A stretch of DNA of 64,000 nucleotides, taken from positions 31,513-95,512 of the forward strand of contig JAAZXM010000008.1 of the NCBI GenBank assembly GCA_014240165.1, in the 5' to 3' direction. The translations under genes and the position numbers were made by a program. Positions 34,840 to 44,288 of the stretch are shown in pieces. How positions within the stretch are numbered: position 1 is the stretch's first letter; the number at the start of each line of letters is the position of its first letter. This DNA comes from Myxococcales bacterium. GTDB lineage: Bacteria > Myxococcota_A > UBA9160 > UBA4427. The notes under the pieces are model-generated. The model was not told the origin of the DNA. It saw only the letters and a program-made list of their open reading frames with translations, and did not search any database.

Positions 34840-35661
34840 CTAGGGGGTTGTGGGACTTGGCGTTCCCGATCCGGGGGCCGAGGGCGTCGCCAACTCGGGG
34901 TCTTTTGCGCCGATCTCCCGGGCCGTGTCGGTTTGGGTCGCCGTCGCGATCCGGTGCCGGAGCATCACGAGGGCGAGGGTCCGGCCGCGGCTCACGAAAG
35001 CGGTGGCACTGGCCGCGGCGCTGATCGTTTGGCCGGAGGCGTCCTTGAGGCGGGCTTCGAAGCGGAGGCTCTCGTGGCTCTCTGCGATGGCATCCAATGA
35101 GTTCCACCACCCCGGCTGGTCTGCTTCGGGGACGAAGCCCATCAGGTCGAGTCCGAAGAGGGAGTCGCGCTCCACGCCGAGCAACGCTCCGGCGGCTGGA
35201 TTGGCATCGACCACACTGGCCCCGCTGACATCGATGGCCAGGAAAGCGTCCGCCACCCGGTCGATCGCCCCCGCCACGGCGCGCCGGGGGGCGCGCGGAT
35301 TCGTCCTGCGCCGACGTCCGGAGGACGATGTACGCAGGGCGAGGCGAAATTGTGCCAGGAGGGGGTCCAGGGCCGCGCCCAAATCGTGGCCGGCGTCACC
35401 GGCGAGTTGCACGGCTACGTCCTTCCAGGCCGAGAGAAGGGACATGACTCGTCGTTCGTCCGGTCGCAGGCCGTCCAAGGCCGGGGGCGGGCTTTCGCCT
35501 CGCAGCAAGGCGGTGGATGCGAAGGTGCGAAAGCGCCGAAGGGTTTCTGCTTCCGGGCCCGAGGCCCGAGGCGCCGCCGGCCCCAGCTGCTCCCCGAGGC
35601 GAGCCTCGATGGCTTGTCGTTGACTCAGGAGCCAACGCGCGAGGGGAGGATTCGGCTGCAT
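34840..35661 (-). CDS. PAS-domain protein
   Basis: The 273-residue protein has an N-terminal helical region (about 1-120; RRFRTFASTALLRG, VMSLLSAWKDVAVQLAGDAG), a basic linker, and a PAS fold (about 133-240) with FLAIDVSGASVVDANPAAGALLGVERDSLFGLDLMGFVP and GQTISAAASATAF. No kinase, cyclase or receiver domain follows, so it is probably a sensor that works by protein contact. It starts at ATG 35661 with no clear ribosome binding site and ends 8 bp before the dioxygenase ATG, so both may be co-transcribed. Confidence 0.7.
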   Translation of the reverse strand: MQPNPPLARWLLSQRQAIEARLGEQLGPAAPRASGPEAETLRRFRTFASTALLRGESPPPALDGLRPDERRVMSLLSAWKDVAVQLAGDAGHDLGAALDPLLAQFRLALRTSSSGRRRRTNPRAPRRAVAGAIDRVADAFLAIDVSGASVVDANPAAGALLGVERDSLFGLDLMGFVPEADQPGWWNSLDAIAESHESLRFEARLKDASGQTISAAASATAFVSRGRTLALVMLRHRIATATQTDTAREIGAKDPELATPSAPGSGTPSPTTP

Positions 35662-35838
35662 GCCGGGGAGTGTAGCTCGGCGGGGGGCCGAGGAAATTTT
35701 TCGGGGCGGGAGCCGAGGGTTCAGGCCCGGGATAGATCGCACGGGCCACCGCGAAGCCCTACTTTCCCCGGTCCAGCGAAGTTGATCCGAGGCCGCCTCC
35801 GGCAATGGGCCGAGGGGTTTCAGGAAGGCAGGACAGCG

Positions 35839-37083
35839 ATGAACGCAGGCAGACCCGAGGCCCAGGGCGCCGCGCCAGAGAGCGAAGCCAGCGAGCCGGC
35901 TCCCTGGCGGGCTTTCGATCTCTTTGCACCCAGCGATGAGCATGCGCTGCTGGCCGAGAGCTTGCGTGCATTCGTCGACGGCGAGGTGGAGCCCCAGGCC
36001 GCCCAACACGACCGCGAGGAACGGTTCAACCTGGCGCTCTTTCGCCAGGCCGGGGGGCTCGGACTGCTCGGCGTGACCCTGCCCGAGCGCTATGGCGGGG
36101 CGGGGATGGACGCGGTGGCGGCTGTCCAGGTGCTCGAGGCGCTCTCGTTCGCGGATCCGGGTTTCGGTTTGGCGGTGTTGGCGCATTCCTATCTCTTTGC
36201 GCACAACCTGTGGATCAACGGCAACGAAGAACAGTGCGACCGGCTGCTGCCCAAAGTTGCGAGTGGTGAGCACGTAGCGGGGATGTGCATGACCGAGCCT
36301 GGGGCGGGCACGGATGTGCTCTCCATGCAGACCCGGGCGCGCCGAGACGGCGAGGGCTGGCGGCTCGACGGGGTCAAGACCTACATCACCAATGGCGGGA
36401 TCGATGGCGAGACCCTCGGCGATGTCTTCATCGTCTATGCGGCTACGGGTGAGCGCTCTCTCAGTGCATTCCTCGTGGAGAAGGGGATGGAGGGCTTCCG
36501 GCTCGGCCAGAAATGGGAGGACAAACTCGGGATGCGGGCTTCCCTGACCGCGGAGTTGGTCTTCGACGGTGTATGGGTTCCCGACCGAAATCTGATGGGC
36601 GAGGCCGGGCAGGGCACACGGCATATGATGCGAAACCTGGAGATCGAGCGGCTGACCCTGGCCGCCCAGGGCCTGGGTATCGCCCAGCGCTCGCTCCGGG
36701 TCATGGTGGACTACGCCAGCGAGCGAAAGAGTTTCGGCCGACCCCTGCGCGATTTCGGCCAGATCCAGCGTTATATCGCCGAGACCTTCGCCGAGTACCG
36801 CGCGGCGCGAGCCTATGTCTACGACACGGCCCGTCGCCTTTCCTTCACGAAGGCCGGCCAGCGTGTGGATGCCGATGCCACCAAGCTCTTCGCGGCTCAG
36901 ATGGCGAAGCGCGCGGCGGATGCCGCCATGCAGGTTCTCGGCGGTGCGGGCTATATGGGGGAGAACGTGGTGGAGCGGCTCTGGCGTGACGCGAAATTGC
37001 TGGAGATCGGGGGCGGCACCCTCGAGGCGCATCATAAGAACATCACCAAGGATCTTTCCCGCGAGCCGTCGCTGATCGGCTGA
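35839..37083 (+). CDS. Acyl-CoA dehydrogenase, isovaleryl-CoA-dehydrogenase-type active site
   Basis: The 414-residue flavoenzyme has the ACAD layout: helical N-domain, MCMTEPGAGTDV (FAD/substrate, about 149-160), beta-domain and C-terminal helices. The usual catalytic Glu of the YEGT motif is Gly (EIGGGT). Instead a Glu (residue 270) stands in NLEIERLTLA, as in isovaleryl-CoA dehydrogenase (Glu in DLERL). Branched short-chain acyl-CoA is therefore the likely substrate. (2S)-methylsuccinyl-CoA dehydrogenase is usually about 130 residues longer, so that role is less likely. Electrons would pass to ETF. It is followed by a kinase-like gene after 16 bp. Confidence 0.9.
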   Translation: MNAGRPEAQGAAPESEASEPAPWRAFDLFAPSDEHALLAESLRAFVDGEVEPQAAQHDREERFNLALFRQAGGLGLLGVTLPERYGGAGMDAVAAVQVLEALSFADPGFGLAVLAHSYLFAHNLWINGNEEQCDRLLPKVASGEHVAGMCMTEPGAGTDVLSMQTRARRDGEGWRLDGVKTYITNGGIDGETLGDVFIVYAATGERSLSAFLVEKGMEGFRLGQKWEDKLGMRASLTAELVFDGVWVPDRNLMGEAGQGTRHMMRNLEIERLTLAAQGLGIAQRSLRVMVDYASERKSFGRPLRDFGQIQRYIAETFAEYRAARAYVYDTARRLSFTKAGQRVDADATKLFAAQMAKRAADAAMQVLGGAGYMGENVVERLWRDAKLLEIGGGTLEAHHKNITKDLSREPSLIG

Positions 37084-37099
37084 ACGGCATCGAGAATTC

Positions 37100-38185
37100 A
37101 TGGCCGAGTCATCCCAATCGAATCCATCCTCCTCACCTGGCCGGGCCCTCTCCAGCGAGGCCATGAGCGCGGGCTTGGCGCGGTTCATCGCCAAACAGGA
37201 GGGGCTTGCCCCGGAGCGGGTGAGGGTCGACGACTTGAGGCGATTGTCCGGCGGATCCTCTCGGCTCATGTGGTCGCTGAACGCCGAGATCACCGATTCA
37301 TCCGGGGCGAGAAAACTCGAACTCGTACTGCGTCAGGATCCACCGGGCCGCATCGCCGAGGGCCGAATGGGGCTCGAGTTCAAGCTGCTGGCCGCAGCCC
37401 GAGGCGCGGGTGTGCCCGTGCCGAAGGTGTATTGGTGCGATCCGGGTTCCAGCGAATTGGGGGCGCCCTTTTTCGCGATGGAGCGATTGGCGGGGGAGAC
37501 GATTCCTCGCCGGCTCCTGCGCGACGCGCGCTACGCCGAGGCCCGGGCGGTTCTTTGCCGGCAATTGGGCACAGCCCTGGCCTCGATTCATGCCATCGAC
37601 GTCGAGGCGTCCGAGTGGGGCGGGGCGCTGGATCGCCCGGCTCGGCCCGGAGAGGCGGCCCTGAGCGAGATCGACCGGACCGCCGAGGGCTACCGGGCCC
37701 TGGCGGTGGAGCCCCACCCCGTGCTGGAACTCGCGGAGCGCTGGTTGCGCGCTCATATCCCCGAGGCGGCTCCGGCTCTGGGCCTGGTGCATGGGGATTA
37801 CCGGCTGGGCAATTTCATCTTCGATGAATCCGGCCTGGTGGCGATCCTCGATTGGGAAATCGCGCATCTGGGTGATCCGGTGGAGGATCTCGCCTGGCTC
37901 TGCGTGCGCGCCTGGCGTTTCGGCAACGACGATCTGCCCGTAGCCGGCCTCGGTACCCGCGAGGCGCTCATCGAGGCCTACATGGAGGGGGGCGGGGCAG
38001 CGGTGGATCCCGCGGCGCTGCGCTTCTGGGAGGTGGTGGGCAATTTCAAGCTCGCCCTGGTCTTAATCGGTCAGGCGCGCGCCTATCTCGATGGTGCGCA
38101 TCCCACGGTGGAACTCGCCTCCCTCGGTCGCCGCATCGCCGAGCCCGAAGCGGAACTCCTGGCCCTGATGGAGGAAGCCGGATGA
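37100..38185 (+). CDS. APH-like phosphotransferase (acyl-CoA-dehydrogenase-associated)
   Basis: The 361-residue protein-kinase-fold phosphotransferase has the Brenner motif LVHGDYRLGNFIFD (about 233-246) and the Mg-binding AILDWEIAHLGDPVEDLAWLC (about 252-272). It resembles the kinase domain of ACAD10/11 (4-hydroxyacyl-CoA phosphorylation) and macrolide-kinase-like proteins found beside acyl-CoA dehydrogenases. A role in hydroxyacyl-CoA breakdown is inferred from context. Its end overlaps the DUF6285 gene by 4 bases (ATGA). Confidence 0.86.
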   Translation: MAESSQSNPSSSPGRALSSEAMSAGLARFIAKQEGLAPERVRVDDLRRLSGGSSRLMWSLNAEITDSSGARKLELVLRQDPPGRIAEGRMGLEFKLLAAARGAGVPVPKVYWCDPGSSELGAPFFAMERLAGETIPRRLLRDARYAEARAVLCRQLGTALASIHAIDVEASEWGGALDRPARPGEAALSEIDRTAEGYRALAVEPHPVLELAERWLRAHIPEAAPALGLVHGDYRLGNFIFDESGLVAILDWEIAHLGDPVEDLAWLCVRAWRFGNDDLPVAGLGTREALIEAYMEGGGAAVDPAALRFWEVVGNFKLALVLIGQARAYLDGAHPTVELASLGRRIAEPEAELLALMEEAG

Positions 38186-38568
38186 ACGACCGACCGGACA
38201 GGCTCGAACTCCTTGAGGCGGTGCGGCGTTTTCTGACCGATGAAGCGGTGCCGGCACTCGGCGGTCACCTGGGTTACCAGGCCCGGGTCGCGGCGAATGT
38301 GGTGGCGATCGTGGCCCGGGAACTCGAGTCCGAGTCCGAACAACTCGAGTCCGAGTGGCGGGGTCTGGCCGAGCTGCTGGGTTTCGCTGGGGATCCGCCC
38401 ACGAATCCCCAGGAGTTGCGTGCGCAGATCCTCGAAGGAAACGAGGCCTTGTGCCAACGCATCCGCGCCGGGGAAGCCGATGGGGGGCCGGGGCGCCAGG
38501 CGATCTTCCAGCACCTGCGAAAAACGGTGGACGCCAAGCTGGTGGTGGCCCGGGGCAGGCCGAGCTAG
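38182..38568 (+). CDS. DUF6285 domain protein
   Basis: This 128-residue helical protein matches DUF6285, a family regularly encoded after APH-like kinases and acyl-CoA dehydrogenases. LLEAVRRFLTDEAVPALGGHLGYQARVAANVVAIVAREL is the conserved part. It contains a small internal duplication (LESESEQLESEW; 15 identical bases repeated with a 21-base period at 38321 and 38342). It is translationally coupled to the kinase gene. The function is unknown. Confidence 0.82.
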   Translation: MNDRPDRLELLEAVRRFLTDEAVPALGGHLGYQARVAANVVAIVARELESESEQLESEWRGLAELLGFAGDPPTNPQELRAQILEGNEALCQRIRAGEADGGPGRQAIFQHLRKTVDAKLVVARGRPS

Positions 38569-38662
38569 GGCAGGGGCGCTCTTTCGCCTTGCGCCGAGTT
38601 GCGGTAACTACGCGCCCCGAGTGGAGAGCGCGGGCGCGGTGCGGGCCCGAGGGTGGAGAGCA

Positions 38663-40291
38663 TTGTCAGTGGGAGCAGAGGGTGAGGGTGCTATTGCGCG
38701 CGAGGTCGCGCGGCGGCGGACCTTCGCCATCATTTCGCATCCCGATGCGGGCAAGACCACCCTGACCGAGAAATTGCTCCTCTACGGGGGCGCGGTGCGC
38801 CAGGCCGGGGCTGTGCGGGGGCAGCGTGCGGCGCGGCATGCCACCAGCGATTGGCTCGAACTCGAGAAGCAGCGGGGCATCTCGGTGAGCAGTTCGGTGC
38901 TCTATTTCGAGTACCAGGGCCATCGCGTCAATATTCTCGATACGCCCGGTCACCAGGATTTCAGCGAGGATACCTATCGCACCCTGATGGCGGCGGACTC
39001 CGCCGTCATGTTGATGGATGCCGCCAAGGGCGTGGAGGCGCAGACGCGGAAACTCTTCCAGGTCTGTCGCCTGCGTCATATCCCGATCTTCACCTTCGTG
39101 AACAAGATGGATCGCTTCGGACGCGAGGGGCTCGATCTGATGAGCGAGATCGAGGACATCCTGGGCATCGACGCCGTGCCGGTGGATTGGCCCATTGGTT
39201 CGGGGTCGGATTTTCGCGGCGTCTACGACCGCATGCGGGAGCGCCTGCTCTTGTACTCCGGGGGCGAGCACGGAACGACCCGGGTGGATGAGAAGGTGGT
39301 CGAAGGTGCGGTGGACGATCCGCGCATTCGCGAGGCATTGGGCAGGGATTACGACGATCTGGCCGAACACCTCGACCTCATCGAGGGCGCCGGCGCCCAA
39401 TTGGATCCCGACGCGGTCCGTGCGGGTGAGCAGACGCCGATGTTCTTCGGCAGCGCCCTCACCAATTACGCGGTGGAACCCTTTCTCGATCGCTTTTTGG
39501 GATTGGCCCCCTGCCCGAGTTCTCGAACCTCGGATCAGGGAGAAATCGAGCCCGCGAAGCATCCCTTTTCGGGTTTCGTTTTCAAGATCCAGGCGAATAT
39601 GGACCCGGATCACCGCGATCGGGTGGCCTTTCTGAGGGTTTGCTCGGGTCGCTTTACCCGGGGCGCCACGACCCAGCACGTGCGATCCGGGAAATCCCTG
39701 CGCCTGGCCAACTCGACGCTCATCATGGGAAGCGATCGGCGGGAAGTCGAAGTCGCCTACCCGGGCGATGTGGTGGGGCTCTTCGATCCGGGGGTCTTCC
39801 GGATCGGCGACACCGTGAGCGATGAAGGCGGCTTCGCCTACGCGGGTATTCCCAACTTCGCGCCGGAATCGTTCATGCGCGTGGAAGTGGCGGCGACGCC
39901 GAAACGCAAATCCCTGGAGAAGGGGATCGCCCAACTCGTCCAGGAGGGTGCGGTTCAGCTCTTCGAGGACCATAGTGCGGCGGCGGTGACCTGGATCCTG
40001 GGCGCCATGGGGCCGCTGCAATTCGAGGTGATGAGCCACCGCTTGAAGGGGGAGTACCGGGTGGATCTTCAGCTGACCCCGCTGCCCTTCAAGCTGGCGC
40101 GTTGGCCCCAGGGCGATTTCGATCCCGATCTCTTCCGGCACGCGGAGCGGATCAAGGTGGTGCGCGACGGGGAGGGGCGTTTCGCGATTCTCGCCCATAA
40201 CGATTGGGATGTGCAGCGGGCCCTGGAGAGGCACGAGAATCTGGAACTCTCGGAGACTGCGGATCCCGAGCTCTTCGAGGCCGCCCGCTGA
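38663..40291 (+). CDS. prfC: Peptide chain release factor 3
   Basis: The 542-residue GTPase recycles RF1/RF2 from the ribosome. G1 ISHPDAGKTT, G3 DTPGHQDF and G4 NKMDR are intact, and GQRAARHATSDWLELEKQRGISVSSSV is the RF3 switch I. The C-terminal domain III contains GPLQFEVM and the family end motif LARWP. The start is not certain: TTG 38663 with GGTGGAGAG upstream is preferred; GTG 38669 is close by. Confidence 0.95.
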   Translation: MSVGAEGEGAIAREVARRRTFAIISHPDAGKTTLTEKLLLYGGAVRQAGAVRGQRAARHATSDWLELEKQRGISVSSSVLYFEYQGHRVNILDTPGHQDFSEDTYRTLMAADSAVMLMDAAKGVEAQTRKLFQVCRLRHIPIFTFVNKMDRFGREGLDLMSEIEDILGIDAVPVDWPIGSGSDFRGVYDRMRERLLLYSGGEHGTTRVDEKVVEGAVDDPRIREALGRDYDDLAEHLDLIEGAGAQLDPDAVRAGEQTPMFFGSALTNYAVEPFLDRFLGLAPCPSSRTSDQGEIEPAKHPFSGFVFKIQANMDPDHRDRVAFLRVCSGRFTRGATTQHVRSGKSLRLANSTLIMGSDRREVEVAYPGDVVGLFDPGVFRIGDTVSDEGGFAYAGIPNFAPESFMRVEVAATPKRKSLEKGIAQLVQEGAVQLFEDHSAAAVTWILGAMGPLQFEVMSHRLKGEYRVDLQLTPLPFKLARWPQGDFDPDLFRHAERIKVVRDGEGRFAILAHNDWDVQRALERHENLELSETADPELFEAAR

Positions 40292-40312
40292 TTTTTGCCC
40301 GCAGAGGGGGCG

Positions 40313-40777
40313 CTAGGCGCCTGGCTTGGGAGTGGGCTTGCGCATGGCCCGATGGGGGATGCCTGCTTCCTCGAAGGGGTCACCGGTGATCGCGTAGTCG
40401 AGGCTGCGGTAGAAGGGGATGGCAGACTCCTGGGCATTGAGCGCAATGGCGTCCAAGCCCTGGGAAGCGGCCCAGTCGGCGATGGCTTGCATCAGGGCAC
40501 GTCCCACGCCGTGGCGCCGGGACTCCCGTAATACCGCGACGCGCTCGGCCTTGGCCTCTGTCTCCACGGTTCGCGCCCGAGCCGTCCCCACCGCGCGTCC
40601 CGAGATCCGTGCGATCCAGAACAGGCAGTGCGCATCGAGGTCGTCGAGTTCCTCGGCTTCGGACACGCCCTGTTCTTCGATGAAGACCTTGCGGCGGATC
40701 TCGAGGCAGAGCGGCATGTCTTCCGCCCGGGCCAGGTCGACTTCGACGGCAACGGGCGGCGAAGCAGGAACTTCCAT
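40313..40777 (-). CDS. GNAT-family N-acetyltransferase
   Basis: The 154-residue protein has the GNAT acetyl-CoA loop AVLRESRRHGVGRALMQAIADWA (about 80-102) and the C-terminal AIALNAQESAIPFYRSLDY. IRRKVFIEEQGVSEAEELDDLD is the ElaA/YjcF-type N-terminal pattern. The substrate is not known. It converges on prfC. Confidence 0.88.
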   Translation of the reverse strand: MEVPASPPVAVEVDLARAEDMPLCLEIRRKVFIEEQGVSEAEELDDLDAHCLFWIARISGRAVGTARARTVETEAKAERVAVLRESRRHGVGRALMQAIADWAASQGLDAIALNAQESAIPFYRSLDYAITGDPFEEAGIPHRAMRKPTPKPGA

Positions 40778-41006
40778 GCCGATCTGAATAGCCCAGTTCC
40801 CCGATGCCCACAGCGCGGCCGTGCAGCCTTGGGTTCGGACGCGGCTTGATGCGGTGCGGAAAGGTCCAGCTTCCCGGCCGATACGTGCTTCAGGTGTTAA
40901 GCTGCTCGCGAATTGGCCGCGCGGCGAAACGGGTTGACCGAGTGGGGGCCAGGCAGAAGAGGGCGGCCAGGCGATCCGGTCGCCGGCGGGGAAGTGGAGA
41001 AGGGAT

Positions 41007-42890
41007 TTGGAGCGCCGGCGAATCGCGTGGATGGCAATTGGGCTCGCTCTGGCCTTGGCGTGCGCGGTCTTCTTGCTCGGTGAACCGCCGGCTCAGGATC
41101 CGCCCGGGGAGGCGCTGCCCATCGCCGACGTGGCCTCGGAGCGGCTGACCACCCTCGGAAGCGTCGTCGGCTTCGCGGGCCCGACGAATAGCCACGCCTG
41201 GTTGGGTATTCCCTTCGCGAAACCCCCGATCGGCGAATTGCGCTGGCGGCCACCGACGCGCCCCGAGCCCTGGACCGAGCCCCGAGACGCCCTGGCGTAC
41301 GGGTCGCCTTGTGCGCAATTGGGCAGCCCGTTCGGGGGCGTTGCCACGGATCCTCCGGGTGCGCCGGCAGGCAGCGAGGACTGCCTTGTCCTGAACGTCT
41401 GGGCCCCGCGTTTCGACGCTTCGGAGGTGCCCAGTGGCGACGCCCGGCTGCCGGTGATGGTTTGGATCCATGGAGGCTCCAATACGATCGGCCACGCCGG
41501 TTCTTTCTACGACGGCTCGCAGTTGGCGGCGCGCCACGATCTCGTGGTGGTCGCCATTCAATACAGACTCGGGCCCATGGGCTGGCTGGCGCATCCTGCC
41601 CTGCTGGCGGGCGGCGAACCGGGATCGCCCAAGAGTGGAAATTTCGGGACTCTGGACTTGATCGCCGCCCTCGGTTGGGTGCAGGAGAATATCGAGTTCT
41701 TCGGGGGCGATCCGGGCAAGGTCACCGTCTTCGGGGAGTCGGCGGGGGGCACCAACGTGGTGAGCCTGATGGCGTCCCCCCTGGCGGAAGGTCTCTTTCA
41801 CAGAGCCATCGTGCAGAGCGGGTCGGTGCGGTCGGTCTCCCTGGCGAATGCGGTCAACTACCAGGACGACGAGCCTGCGGGGGATCCCTTCAGCGCGCGA
41901 GAACTGGTCCTGAGGCTGCTGATTCGCGACGGCTCGGCATCGGATCGCGCCAGCGCGCGTTTCTTTGCCGACGGTCTCGACGAGGCCGAAGTCGCCAGCT
42001 TTTTGCGGGGCAAGACCGCGGAGGAGATCTTGACCGCCTACTTGGAGGGGCCCGATTCCGTTCGGATCGGCCTGCCCCGGGTGATTCGCGCCGGGGTGGT
42101 GCTTCCCGAGCGCCGACCGCTGGACCTCTTTGCCGAACCCGGCGCATTCAACCGGGTCCCCGTCATTCTTGGGAGCAATCGAGACGAGAGCAAGCTCTTT
42201 CTCTTTCAGGACCCCGACTATGTGCAAACCCGCTTGGGAATCGTGACCCAGGTGCGGGATCCCGATCGCTACCGTTTGGTTTCGAGCCTTCACAGTGATT
42301 TATGGAAAGTTCGAGGCGTGGATGAGCCGGCCCGGGCTCTTGCCGCGTCGGGTGAGTCCACGGTCTTTGCCTACCGTTTCGATTGGGATGAAGAGCCCGT
42401 TCGCTTGGGGACCGACTTGAGTTTGCTCCTGGGTGCCGCCCACGGCATGGAGATCCCTTTTCTCTTCGGACACTTTCAATTTGGCGACTCGGCGACTTCC
42501 AAATTGGTCTTCGATGAAGCCGGGGCGCCGGGGCGGGCTTTCATTTCCGACGCGATGATGTCCTACTGGGCCGAGTTTGCCTATTCGGGCTTTCCGGGCC
42601 GGGGCCGGGAGGGCGCCTTGCCGGAGTGGTCGGCTTGGGGAACGGCCGGTGGCCGCTTCCTGGTACTCGATACGCCTGGGGATGGAGGCATCCGCATGTC
42701 GTCGGATACCGTGCGATCGGCGGACGTGATCGACCGATTGGGCGGGAGCCCGCTGCTCGCGCAAAGCGAGCGCTGCGGCTTGTTTCGCGACCTCTTCGAG
42801 GGGTCGGTGGATTGGAACGATACGGTCTATCTCGCGCTCGGCAGCGAGGGCTGTGGTTCGGAACGCGCTGGGAGCGGCAGCGCGGACTGA
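41007..42890 (+). CDS. Type-B carboxylesterase, exported or membrane-anchored
   Basis: The 627-residue enzyme has an N-terminal hydrophobic segment (residues 8-24) acting as signal peptide or anchor, then the esterase/lipase domain. The triad is visible: Ser in FGESAGG, Glu in SNRDESKLF and His in GAAHGMEIPFLFG. EDCLVLNVWAP is the other family signature. It is longer than the 500-residue average because of inserts around 305-350. Substrate unknown. The start is TTG 41007 following GGAGAAGGGA. Nothing notable lies in 40778-41006. Confidence 0.87.
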   Translation: MERRRIAWMAIGLALALACAVFLLGEPPAQDPPGEALPIADVASERLTTLGSVVGFAGPTNSHAWLGIPFAKPPIGELRWRPPTRPEPWTEPRDALAYGSPCAQLGSPFGGVATDPPGAPAGSEDCLVLNVWAPRFDASEVPSGDARLPVMVWIHGGSNTIGHAGSFYDGSQLAARHDLVVVAIQYRLGPMGWLAHPALLAGGEPGSPKSGNFGTLDLIAALGWVQENIEFFGGDPGKVTVFGESAGGTNVVSLMASPLAEGLFHRAIVQSGSVRSVSLANAVNYQDDEPAGDPFSARELVLRLLIRDGSASDRASARFFADGLDEAEVASFLRGKTAEEILTAYLEGPDSVRIGLPRVIRAGVVLPERRPLDLFAEPGAFNRVPVILGSNRDESKLFLFQDPDYVQTRLGIVTQVRDPDRYRLVSSLHSDLWKVRGVDEPARALAASGESTVFAYRFDWDEEPVRLGTDLSLLLGAAHGMEIPFLFGHFQFGDSATSKLVFDEAGAPGRAFISDAMMSYWAEFAYSGFPGRGREGALPEWSAWGTAGGRFLVLDTPGDGGIRMSSDTVRSADVIDRLGGSPLLAQSERCGLFRDLFEGSVDWNDTVYLALGSEGCGSERAGSGSAD

Positions 42891-42979
42891 GCTTGGGCGC
42901 AACGACTCGGCCGCGCAGAGGGCACCCTCTGCTAGGCTGATCGAACCCGGGCCGATCGGGCCGCGCGGTGGGGGGTAGG

Positions 42980-43315
42980 ATGGGCGAAGCGGAGATCCTC
43001 GACCGATTATTTCGCGTCATTGAGACGCGTCGTCGTGAGCGGCCCGAAGGCAGCTACGTGGTGCAACTCCTCGATGGCGGCCTTGAAGCGATTGCGGCCA
43101 AGGTTCGTGAGGAGGCCGAGGAGACCATCGAGGCTGCGGCAGGGAGCGACGGCGACCATACGGCTCGCGAGGTCGCCGATCTGCTCTTCCATACCTGGGT
43201 TCTCCTCGCGGCGAGTGGGCTGGAGCCGCGAGATGTCTACGGCGTGCTCGAAGAACGCTTTGGCATCGGCGGCCTGGACGAGAAGGCGGCTCGAGGGGGT
43301 TCCGATGCCGGCTGA
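42980..43315 (+). CDS. hisE: Phosphoribosyl-ATP pyrophosphatase
   Basis: The 111-residue all-helical MazG-like enzyme does the second step of histidine synthesis, PR-ATP to PR-AMP. The signature KVREEAEETIEAA and HTAREVADLLFHTWVLLAA are complete. ATG 42980 has GGGGGGTAGG just before it. Its end overlaps hisG by 11 bases. Confidence 0.94.
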   Translation: MGEAEILDRLFRVIETRRRERPEGSYVVQLLDGGLEAIAAKVREEAEETIEAAAGSDGDHTAREVADLLFHTWVLLAASGLEPRDVYGVLEERFGIGGLDEKAARGGSDAG

Positions 43316-44168
43316 TCCGGGTCTTCTGATTGCGGCACCCTCCAAGGGCCGCCTGCGCGAGCGTGCTCTCGGCCTGCTGGAGCGCGCGGGGCTGCGTTTT
43401 CGCGTTGCCGGGCGGCGGCTCTTTTCCGATTGCAGCGCCACGGGGGCGCGCATCCTCTTCTGCAACGTGGCCGATATCCCGGTGCTCGTGGCCCAGGGGG
43501 CGGTGGATCTGGGGATCACTGGGAGCGACCAGGTCGCGGAGAAGGGGCTGCCCGTCGAAGTTCTTCGCCCGCTGGGGTTCGGTCATTGCCGACTCTCGGT
43601 CGCGGTCCACAAGGATGCACCCTATGGCACGGCGGCCGACCTCTCGGGCCGAGTGGTGGGGGCCAAATTCGTGGCCCTGGCCCGGGCCTATTTCGAGCGC
43701 GAAGGCGTCGCCGACGTCGAGGTGATCGAGATCCAGGGCGCGGTGGAGGGGATGGTTCTCCTGGGCTTGGTCGATGCCATTGTCGAGATCGTCGAGACCG
43801 GCAGCAGCCTGGTGGAGAACGATCTGGTGGAGATCGATTCGGTGCTTTCCGCCGAGGCGGTTCTGATCGGTCACCCCTCGCCGCGAGATCCCGCCGCCTG
43901 TGCGGGCCTGGTTCGGCGCATCGAAGGGGTCCTGGCGGCCGATCGCTACTCGCTCCTGGAGTACAACTGCCCGGCTTCCCGGATCGACGAGGCCCGGGCG
44001 ATTACGCCGGGCTTTTCTTCCCCCACTGTCCAGCCGCTGCACGATCCCGAATGGTTGGCCGTGAAGGTGATGGTGGAGAAGGAGACGGTTCAGGGTGTGG
44101 TGGATGCGCTCGAGGGCCTGGGCTGTGTGGCGATCCTCGAGACCGAACTCCGCCACGCGCGGCTCTAG
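43305..44168 (+). CDS. hisG: ATP phosphoribosyltransferase, long form
   Basis: The 287-residue HisG(L) catalyses the first and regulated step of histidine synthesis. It has PSKGRLRERALGLLERAG at the N-terminus, DLGITGSDQVAE (about 67-78), AIVEIVETGSSLVEND (PRPP/ATP region) and a C-terminal ACT-like regulatory domain (about 210-287) for histidine feedback; therefore no HisZ is needed. It overlaps hisE, an operon of the first two pathway steps in reversed order. Confidence 0.95.
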   Translation: MPADPGLLIAAPSKGRLRERALGLLERAGLRFRVAGRRLFSDCSATGARILFCNVADIPVLVAQGAVDLGITGSDQVAEKGLPVEVLRPLGFGHCRLSVAVHKDAPYGTAADLSGRVVGAKFVALARAYFEREGVADVEVIEIQGAVEGMVLLGLVDAIVEIVETGSSLVENDLVEIDSVLSAEAVLIGHPSPRDPAACAGLVRRIEGVLAADRYSLLEYNCPASRIDEARAITPGFSSPTVQPLHDPEWLAVKVMVEKETVQGVVDALEGLGCVAILETELRHARL

Positions 44169-44288
44169 TTCCGTAGCTCTTTCGCCCTTCATGCGCGGCT
44201 CGTCAAAGCGAACTAGCTTCGCTCGACGCCGCGAACCGCGGTGTCGCCGTCCATCCGTATTCGAACTGCCCAGTGGAGAAAATTCATC

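Noticed and set aside
35839..37083. Acyl-CoA dehydrogenase as (2S)-methylsuccinyl-CoA dehydrogenase
   Set aside because: At 414 residues it is much shorter than characterised Mcd proteins, and the surrounding genes suggest a different pathway.
35662..37293. Upstream extension of the minus-strand PAS gene to a frame of 817 codons
   Set aside because: The extra part is antisense to the acyl-CoA dehydrogenase and has no domain; the PAS protein is taken to start at ATG 35661.
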